Origin: Paratinospora sagittata
Taxonomy: Eukaryota > Streptophyta > Magnoliopsida > Ranunculales > Menispermaceae
Direction: 5' to 3'
Length of the DNA: 64,000 nt
Assembly (NCBI GenBank): GCA_035771175.1
Contig: CM069606.1
Location: 28,973,816-29,037,815, forward strand
Shown here: positions 56,212 through 64,000 of the stretch, one piece after another
Position numbering within the stretch: the stretch's first letter is position 1
Layout: each line of letters begins with the position of its first letter
Made by a program: the position numbers and the translations under genes
Notes under the pieces: model-generated
The model's input: only the letters and a program-made list of their open reading frames with translations
What the model was told of the DNA's origin: nothing
Database searches by the model: none

Positions 56212-58918
56212 TAATCATGAAATTATCGCAAGTGCACGACAGTCAAGTTATAATATAATCCGATGAAATCGGGTATCGTCCTCAGGGATAATTAGAACAC
56301 TAGCTATCACGTTTTTACCTTAATTTTATCTAGACAATCGAATTCAAATGATTGAGTAATTAAATAGTAATGAAAGCAACTAATTATTAACTAGCAAAGC
56401 AATGAAAACAACAAATTATCAATAGAGAAATAATCTAGAGAATCGATTTCACCTAACTATCAACTATGTTATTTCTAATTATTCATCATTAATGTATTTA
56501 CTTAGTTTATAAGCCATAAATCCTAATGTTTCTAACACCCTCTATCGAATGTCGCTGTTGTGTGCAAACCGCAAGTGAACGGTTGCCAAGTTATAATATA
56601 TTCCGATGAGAAATCGAGTATCGTCCTCAGGGATATCTACTTGATCTATCGTGTTTTAACCCTAATTTTATCTAGAAAATCAAAATCGATTGATGGAGTG
56701 ATTAAAGTAGCAATTAAAGCAATTAAATACTAACTAACAAGCAATGTAAATCTAATAAGAAAACAGTGATGGACTGGTCTAGAGGTTCGATGTCACCTCA
56801 CCCTCAACTATGTCTATATAAATATATTATTATTAAATCCAGTCTTTAGCCTATAAATCAAAAATCCTAACCTTTCTAATCCCCTCTTTTGGAGCATTGA
56901 TTAGAGCATATTTTTGTTGCTTTGGTTTAACTCTTTCGATGAAAACCAAAGACAACAACAACTCACTAAGTTCTATGATTTCCTCCTAATGACTTCAATG
57001 GGTCTCGATCTCCTTGTGAGTCTCACGATAACCTAGCCTATACTCTCCATATTCCGACCCAAGGTACCCTCTTGTCAAGCATCTACTTCGAGTCTATGAT
57101 CGGTCAATCCTTGATCAGGGGATCAAAAGCATTACTCTCAGAAAAATATAAATAAACTAAGGACTTTCATTAAGAATAAATAACAATAAAATCTAAGACA
57201 TAATCTCAAGTTTGGATCAATCTACACTTCTAGAAATTTGGTTTAGTTCATAACTAAATAGATGAAAACAATCAATAATGGTTTAAACATGAATCCGGAC
57301 AAAAGAAAGCAAACTAGAGTGTTGTAGAGATTTTCAATGGTCTTCAATGTCGATTTCTTCTCCACTTCGCTCCAGCTGTCTCCCTTCTCTTTCCCAATGT
57401 CTTCCTCTCAAAAAACCCTAAATTTTGATATATTATAAACCCCCAAGTCATCCAAAATCCGAATTAGAAAGTGTGTAAAAATTACTAAAAACACTATTCC
57501 ATGAACAGTGCGGTGCCGCATCTTTTTTTGTTCACCACCACGGCTTCGCGGCGCCCAGAATGTTGAAATTTGTGTTATTTTGTGGTCTTTGCCAATTTTT
57601 GCCTCCTTTCTGACTTGGGTTTTTCATGCTTCTCCTTGGCAACTTCTAGAACATGTTTTCATCATCCAAAACCATGACTAACACATCTAAATACCTAAAA
57701 AAAAAATCAAATCAAATCAAAAACACACTCAAACATATAATGAATCAAATTATAACTTATTGAACTAAAATAATGCATGAAAACCAATTTATTCCTAAAC
57801 TATCAAATGCATTAAAACTAGCATAAACACATGACAACAATGTATGAAAATGTCCTAAAACATGCTATAAATCCTATCTAAATATATAACTATCAGCCGC
57901 GTTAAAGCATATTCATTGGAATTGATTTCGATCTATCGATAAAGATCTAATTCCTAAAAACTCACTAAGACCTATGATTTCCTTTAATGCCTTCAAAGGG
58001 TCTCGATCTCCTATCGGTCTTACGATAACCTAGGCTTCTGATCCAAAGTACCCTCTGTCGAGTGCCGCACTCTAGAACTAAGATCATCCAATCTGTGATC
58101 AAGAGATTGAAAGCATTAACAATGGAGAAATATAAATAAACTATCACAAATCCATTAACAATAATTAAAGCCCTAAAGTAGAACATAGAATCAATGTTAG
58201 GATCTATCCTCTAGAACAAAAGATTAGTTCATAACGTGAATGAAAATAACACAAGACATGGAGAAAACTTCAATAATAAACATTAATAGCAAACTAGAAA
58301 ATCTGGAACTTGAATCTTCTTTCGAATCTTCGCATTCCTTCCTCCTAGTTGTCTTGTTCTCCTCTCTATTCCAATGTGTTCTTCTCAAAAAATGCCCCAA
58401 ATCCATATATTGTGTCCCTAAAGTCGTGTCCAATTGAAATTTCCAAATTTGCCAAAAATCAATCGAAAGTTGCTAAATTAACAACATTTAAATACGAGGC
58501 GCCATGAGTGGCGCCGCGGTGCCCCGTTAAGGGATTCCAGCGCTACGGCACCTAGAGACTGGGTTGTGCTCAGTCTGTGGGCTTGGCCATTTTTCTGCTC
58601 CGCTTGACTTCCTTCTTGTGGACTTAACCAATTTTCTTCTACTTTTTTTACTTGGGTTCTCATATGTTATGTCCATCATTCATGCTCACTTCCACACATC
58701 TAAATACCTACAAAATAATGCAAAAAAAGTAATTAAAACACTCGAAACATAAATTGATCCAACGTATAAATTAATAAACCGAGATAATGCATAAAAACAA
58801 ATTTATTCCTAAACTAACAAATGAATCAAAACTAACATAAACACACTCAACTAATGCATAAATCATCTTAAAACAACTATAAAACACTCCAAAAACATGT
58901 CTAAATATGCAACTATCA
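56212..58918 (-). mobile_element. Solo gypsy LTR X, minus orientation, with nested LTR Y
   Basis: Flanked by perfect ACATC duplications (56207-56211 and 58919-58923). On the minus strand it starts TGATAGTTGCATATT and ends CATGATTA, where the terminal CA has mutated to TA. The CCTGAGGACGATACCC stretch and GTGCACTTGCGATAA near the end are typical of Athila/Tat LTRs. Net length without Y is about 1.36 kb. GC-core motifs are at 58499-58555. No gene. Confidence 0.9.
56556..57895 (-). mobile_element. Solo gypsy LTR Y nested in X
   Basis: About 1.34 kb, minus orientation, TG...CA ends. It is flanked by GTCGC (56551-56555) and GCCGC (57896-57900), a duplication with one C/T change at a CpG. It is the same family as X, with GC-core motifs at 57508-57560 and a minus-strand TATA-like stretch near 57431-57441. 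No gene. Confidence 0.88.
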
Positions 58919-59340
58919 ACATCACATCTTTCATAAACTTGGCAAAATTGGGCATCTGCAAAACGTATGTTGATGTGAATTTTCTTGAAAATATCCAAAA
59001 ATTTAGTAAACTGCTCATCTAATTTTTTCTTTGTAAATATTTGAGGATACGGGATGAGAGTTTTCAAAATAGGAGGGTTATCAGAGAAAGTGATCCTCCC
59101 TGGAACAAAGTCTTTCTTCATAGTGCCTTGCCCTTTGCTTTGTTCTTCTCCTCATTTTCTTTTTCTTTGGATGCTTGGTCTTCCTTTCCAGATAAGGACT
59201 CTTCCTCAGGTGCTTGTGTAGAAGTAAGAGTGGTTGTAGATGTACTTGCTGGAGTAGAATGTTCAACCTCTCTACCACTTCTCAAGGTTATGGCCTTGCA
59301 TTGCTCTCTTGGATTGAAATTGAAGAAGCTTGAAGAAGGA
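58919..59340 (-). pseudogene. Athila gag end and gag-protease linker
   Basis: Minus strand: NPREQCKAITLRSGREVEHS, the Thr/Ser-rich and Lys/Glu-rich linker (EDQASKEKENEEKNKAKGKA), then RITFSDNPPILKTLIPYPQI, KKLDEQFTKFLDIFKKIHIN and IRFADAQF. It corresponds to the region after 11890 in the first Athila copy. It is cut by LTR X on the protease side and by a chimeric LTR/gag piece at 59341. Confidence 0.88.
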
Positions 59341-59491
59341 GTTGAATAAGGAGCTTCAAAAAAGTGCAAATGAGGCTCATAATAGGCTAAGAACAAGTAC
59401 AAGAAGTGTCAAAGAAGAGGACAAAAGGCCAAGAACTAGAATAAGAAGAAATGCACAAGGTGCACATTTTGCAACACCATGCTCTTGTAGA
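59341..59491 (+). repeat. Athila LTR fragment, plus arm of a fold-back
   Basis: Similar to 52541-52674 and, inverted, to 59737-59890. It forms one arm of an inverted repeat of about 145 bases around a gag fragment. Confidence 0.85.
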
Positions 59492-59736
59492 CATTGTCAT
59501 TGCATTGTAAAAAATTTGAATTTGAAGCCAATCTTGATAACCGTGTTGTGGGCATCTTCTTAACAAATCCTTGAATCTTTCTCATGCTTCATACAATGAT
59601 TCGGTTTCAAGTTGCTTAAACTAGCTTATCTCTGCTCTAAGTTGGCAGTTCTTGCTGGCGTGAATAAATTTTGAAGAAATTTCTGCACCATTTCTTCCCA
59701 ATTGGTGATATTACCCTGTAGCAGCGACTATAACCA
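59492..59736 (-). pseudogene. Athila gag fragment between inverted LTR arms
   Basis: Minus strand, similar to 52675-52938: NWEEMVQKFLQ, a stop, SLYEAWERF-type sequence and the TRAW end at the same joint to LTR sequence. It forms the loop of the fold-back. Confidence 0.85.
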
Positions 59737-60225
59737 AGTGTGTTGCAAAATGCGCACCTTGTGCATTTCTTCTTATTCTACTTCTTGACTTTTTGTCCTC
59801 TTCTTTGACACTTCTTGTACTTGTTCTTAGCCTATTATGAGCCTCATTTGCACTTCTTTGAAGCTCTTTATTCACCTACAAAACAAAACACAAAACACAC
59901 AAGTAAATGATCTAATTTAATCAAATATTAAAAATGTATATGCAAGTATGTATTAACATGTAAAATGTGAAAATATTAATATAAACGTGATGCATTTGAC
60001 TTTAGGAAAAATAGGTAAACATCATGATTATTTTCCTAAGCTAACCTAATGTATGTAATTCATGAAAACACATAAAACTAACTTCTAAAATTCATAAAAA
60101 CATCTAAATGAACCTAAAACACTAAATATGAACAATTAATGCAAATATATCTAAAAACTAGCTAAATGCACCTCAAACCTATGAAATTAACATGTAAACT
60201 AACAACTAAAACTCAACTTATCAGT
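59737..60225 (-). mobile_element. Athila LTR start, minus orientation, truncated
   Basis: The minus strand reads TGATAAGTTGAGTTTTAG at 60225 and runs about 485 bases to GCACAAGGTGCGC. It is the inverted counterpart of 52192-52674. The expected polypurine tract upstream (right) is missing and replaced by a copia-type LTR end. Confidence 0.83.
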
Positions 60226-60599
60226 GACTAGTTAGTCACTGCAAATAGAGCAAGTGTTGCTCGGTCTGTCAAGGTTGTTCTCAAGCCTGTGAAATTGAGA
60301 AATGGTTAAGGTTGTTCTCAAGCCTACGAAGTTGAGAAAGTGTAAACGGTTTGATCTTCACCCATAAGAGTATCCTTTAGTGGAGTTTGAACAAATCATA
60401 ACTGAGGAGGTTAGGTAGTGGATGTAAGCGCGAGCGAACCACTATAAATCTAGTATGCATTGTTAGCTAGCTGCTTTCATTTTTGTCATTGAGTTATCTT
60501 TGTCATATCTTGCTTAACCTGTTTTCATATTATTATCGTTTTAAAAGAAAGGTATTAATCTGCTAAGTGTCCAATTCACCCCCCCTCTTGAACACATCT
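60226..60599 (+). mobile_element. Copia-type LTR end (F-like), left-truncated
   Basis: Similar to the last 330 bases of LTR F: leader hairpins (60278-60376), the AACTGAGGAGGTTAGGTAGT stretch and GTGTCCAATTCACCCC. It is split at 60600 by a gypsy LTR. Its last bases, GGGCCAACA, follow at 62921-62929. U3 and R are missing. Confidence 0.8.
60262..60376 (+). repeat. Leader hairpins of the F-like LTR end
   Basis: TTCTCA (60278-60283) pairs with TGAGAA (60296-60301). A second copy with a changed loop follows at about 60315-60340. The loops contain GCCTGTGAA and GCCTACGAA. Confidence 0.78.
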
Positions 60600-62915
60600 T
60601 GTAACGCATGTACCTTAAGATGATGTCACCTTGACCGTAGAGTACCCAGATAATGTAGGTCCATGTTTTGATTCTGTAGGTCCATGTCTTGTGCCCGAAT
60701 GGGCTGAAGGATACTAGAAATGAGTCTGGAACATGTTTTTACATAGAAATCGACCTATTATACACAAAATTTCGATGTGTATTGACTGTGTAGCGAAAAG
60801 ATAAAAAATCTGGAAATTTGGAAATCTGGAAAATTGAAACGCGTTTCAGTGGTGCTGGAATGCGTTTCACACTGGCTTAAAGGCTTCCAAGTCAAAAAAA
60901 ATCCTTGAAACACGTTTCACCTGGGTAAAATGCAAATTTTGGCTTTTTTTGGTGAACCTAAACTTGTTCATTTAAGCAACTAGCACCTCATTTTCGACTC
61001 ATTTGATCATTTTTCACTTAGAAAAGAGGAAAAAGAGGTGGAGAAGAGAAAAGGAGAGGAAAGTTATGGTTTTGGTGATTTTTGCTACAAAAGCCCTCTA
61101 AGGTATGCCATTCTTCCCCATTTTCTTCCTTCTATCTCTTTCATGTGTGTTTGCAAGCTTTCTTTTGACCTAGGGTTTGCTATGAATCCCAGATTTGGTG
61201 GGTTCTTGACCTAGAGTTTGCATGTTTAGGCTATTTTATGCTTGTTTATGATGTTAATGGCCTTCCCTAACCTAGAACAACCCCTAATGATGTGATTCTA
61301 CACATGAATCCCAAAATTTGTGGAGGGTGGTGGAAGAACATACTTAGGAGTTAGGCTTTGCATGTCATATATGTATGATTAGAGGCCATTGAGAACCTAT
61401 GGATGGTAGAACCCCCAATTTCTAGCAAGAAATTGGAGTGGTTATGTGTATTGACCTAAACCTAGGATTTTGGACTTAGGGTTTGCCATTGGATTTGCAT
61501 GTGATGTATGTTGATTAGATGGATAAATGTGGATGTGTAGTGGTCCAATTTACTGATCTTGATGGATGGAAACCCTAGGTGTAGTGCAATTTTGGCCTAA
61601 GCCATGTAATTTGGAAAATTGCAATGAATTTGGGGATTTGCCCAAATTTGGGGATTTTGACCTAGTTGATGTCAATTGATCAAATTGACATGAAATTAGG
61701 CTAATTAATCCTATTTATGATTGAATGCCTTGTAGTATAGTGGTTGGATCAACCTATTGCATTCAATTGGGTTAAATGTGGGTTAATGTAGTATTAAATA
61801 GTTAAATTGAGCAATATGGAATTGGCTCATAGGTTTGATTATTTTAGAATCTTAATTGGCTATGTAGTTGGGTTTAAGCATCGTTGTTTGACACACTTTA
61901 AGGCTAATTTTCAGTATTGTGTGAACCATGTCATTTGCAGGGTTTCGTGAATGATCTAAGTAACCCAAAGAGGCCAATTGGAGGTTGTGGTTCTTAGGAG
62001 TGTGTTGGTGCATCCTAGTGCTTGTTTTGATCGGATTGGATTGGCTAAGCCTAGCTAATCGAGTTGTGAGTGTCCCTTTACATTTGGAATTCTATATGTG
62101 GCATTGTATTACATAAACTGATTTGAATTGATATCTATAAGTGTTATGCATGTTTTAATGTTCCATGAAATGAATTTGAGCATAGTTTATAGGGTTATCA
62201 ATTTGGTTAGGTCTCCTAGTTGTGATTTCCTTTGGGAAGAAATCCTACTAGAATACGAGTATTGTTTGGTCAGATCGGGTGTTGTGTGTCGCGCGCTAGG
62301 CCCTTGTTCGTCCTTACTCTGGAGGTGTTAGGATTGTATTGGCATGTTTAGAAAACAATATGCATTATCTTGGTTATGACATGACGCATTATATTGGCAT
62401 GTTTGTAATCTTGTTTCATCACCATGTTATTTCAAATGCTTTTATGATCTTGCCATGTTTTATATAAATGCATGTATATTGCCACTTTTAGAAGACATTT
62501 ACTGAGCTTGTTGTAGCTCACCTCAACCTTATCATTTCAGGTTCGGATAGAAAAGGAAAAGGAAAGGCTTGACTGCGGAGCACTCCCTTAGTATTTTGTT
62601 GATGTAGGTGTTGTACATTTCTGTATTTTATTATTATGTACATGATAACACCTAGTATATGTATATTTAACACATAGATGGGATGTGTATAGTTTTGTAT
62701 ACTTTTTGGACTTATGGAATTTTATATTTGGTAATTTTGGAGATGTAAAATTTTTATTTATTGTTGTTGATCATGTTTAGATGGATGCATTTATAGGATT
62801 GTGTTTTATTGGGATTCGTGTTATATTTAGGCTGACAGGACGCCGGGTGTATCGATGGAAGATATACCCAGGGGTTCCGTGCCGATCATGACGTCGCAGA
62901 TAGTGGGTCGTGACA
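60600..62915 (+). mobile_element. Solo gypsy (chromovirus-type) LTR G
   Basis: Starts TGTAACGC and ends GGGTCGTGACA, 2.3 kb, flanked by CATCT (60595-60599) and CATTT (62916-62920), a target duplication with one change. It contains the GAGCTTGTTGTAGCTCACCT stretch (about 62505) and TTTCAGGTTCGGA, common in Tekay-type LTRs. The perfect palindrome TGAAACGCGTTTCA (60835-60848) has two further near copies by 60920. Its minus-strand relative is at 19079-21430. No gene. Confidence 0.87.
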
Positions 62916-62929
62916 CATTTGGGCCAACA

Positions 62930-63017
62930 AGATGGGATCGAGAAAGTTGTCACGAGCGAGATGAACCCGATGCTTCTTGCGCCATTTGACTCAAGGGAGG
63001 TAAAAGATGTTTTATTT
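62930..63017 (+). pseudogene. LINE (L1-type) reverse transcriptase scrap
   Basis: About 30 codons: EKVVTSEMNPMLLAPFDSRE then VKDVLF. This matches the region just upstream of the PDKAPGPDG motif in plant L1-type LINE reverse transcriptases, where the pattern is N..L..PF...EV..ALF. It is bounded by the F-like LTR on the left and a new LTR on the right, so it is probably the oldest sequence in this corner. The call rests on a short match. Confidence 0.6.
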
Positions 63018-64000
63018 TGCAACACCCCGTAGTTTTAATTAAATATATACATTAAATTACACGTATCTCGAGATGTATAATACACATATTTTATACATAA
63101 GAGGTCAACTGTATGTGTGTATATGAATACATGTGAATTAAGTAAATTGAGTTATAAATTAAATTAAGAAAATGGTGTAGATTGAAATTGAATTATTAAA
63201 TGAATTATATAAATGAGATGAGTTGAATTCAATGAAATTTGATGGACGAGTTGGTTATTAAGGGGAGCCTAGGAGCATGGGATCATAGTAAATCATGCTT
63301 ATCCACTTCTCTTTTAAAAGCCAACGATTTTGGTTGTTAAAAAAAATTAAATTTAAAAGATGTTGCAGAAGAACGAACGAAAAAAAATGAAGAGAAAGAG
63401 AAGGAGAAGAAGAAAAAGGGGAAACGCGGGATTCGCGTCAAATCGGGACTTGCGGTAAGTCATTTTCACTTTTGTTCTTCGTGAAATTGATCTTTAACTA
63501 GTGTATGACGATTCTAGCGAAGTAATTTTAGCTATGAGAGTTGTTTTACAGTGTTTTCAAAACTGGGATTTTTACCCAACTTGGATGAAAATTTGTTCGA
63601 AAGGTGGAAAAACACTCCCTAGACTGTAGGAGCCCTGAATATGTGGTTAGATTTCATTTATTTGTTCATTCAGAACTTTTATGGCTGTTGGAAGTTTGTT
63701 GGAAGTTAGAGTTTATATTGGAGACCGTTTGAATGGTATAATGAACTGTTGTGAGTCCATTGATGCTAATGTCATGATTTTTGGAGACCATTTGACAATT
63801 TTAATAAAAATTATCCATGTTTCCAATAAACAGTGACGTGAACAGTATTGTCATTATTTTCAGTGAATAAAATGGAATTAGAATCCAATGAAACTCCGGT
63901 TTGAGATCATAGAATCGTAGAGAACTGAATTCCGAACATTTTGATTCTAAGATTGTGATTTTTGGATATGATTTGATATTTTTTGTAACTAAATATATGA
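63018..64000 (+). mobile_element. Start of a gypsy-type LTR, runs off the window
   Basis: Begins TGCAACACCCCGTAG, of the same type as TGTGACACCCC LTR starts. It has an AT-rich U3, a purine-rich stretch (63365-63425), CGCGGGATTCGCG (63426-63438) and a GGTAAGT at about 63454, an arrangement seen in chromovirus LTRs. No gene in the 983 bases visible. The other end is outside the window. Confidence 0.6.

Overview
This window is heterochromatic plant DNA, most likely from an angiosperm with a large genome. It is built almost entirely from nested and broken LTR retrotransposons. I found no host protein gene, tRNA, rRNA or CRISPR. The plant assignment rests on the element families: Ty1/copia of the Maximus/SIRE type with an initiator-Met primer site, Athila-type Ty3/gypsy with the tRNA-Asp-like primer site, chromodomain-bearing Ty3/gypsy (Tekay/Del type), a tRNA-derived SINE and an L1-type LINE remnant. 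Every coding region carries stops, frameshifts or truncations.

Layout. 1-6415: a broken copia element whose gag-pre-integrase/integrase part is inverted relative to its integrase-end/RT/RNase H part, with LTR sequence on both sides. 6416-38689: Athila sequence in + orientation (5' LTR, primer site, gag, then integrase, 3' ORF and 3' LTR; the middle of pol is missing). It is split by a solo LTR (8437-11322), an inverted solo LTR (12026-19078) that itself holds a chromovirus LTR complex (13792-18937), a second chromovirus-type LTR fragment (19079-21430), a complete non-autonomous element (23814-32410) and another solo LTR (34603-37436). 38690-60225: three more Athila segments in alternating orientation (- to 46868, + to 52674, - to 60225). 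The last is split by a solo copia-type LTR (54122-55890) and a gypsy solo LTR (56212-58918) holding a further solo LTR (56556-57895). 60226-64000: a copia-type LTR end split by a gypsy LTR (60600-62915), a scrap of LINE reverse transcriptase, and the start of another LTR.

Several insertions can be dated relative to each other by exact five-base target duplications: CAAAT, CTAAT, CGTGA, AAGAT and ACATC are perfect; GTTAA/ATTAA, GTCGC/GCCGC and CATCT/CATTT are one-mismatch pairs. The best-defined element is 23814-32410: two LTRs of about 2.95 kb around a 2.7 kb interior with a primer site, one Ser-rich/coiled-coil ORF and several polypurine tracts. It has no pol, so it must be mobilised by a relative, plausibly a copia element like the broken one at the left end.

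The most unusual signal is inside the LTRs. The copia-type LTRs carry two arrays of short hairpins. The U3 array has stems around AGGACGCT/AGCGCCCT with a constant 7-base loop. The leader (R/U5) array has about a dozen hairpins with different, self-complementary stems and a shared loop of the form CCYRTAA. Stem changes are compensated on the other arm, which points to selection on structure. Unrelated families here (Athila, chromovirus-type, the left-end copia LTR) also have GC-core palindromes in their LTRs.
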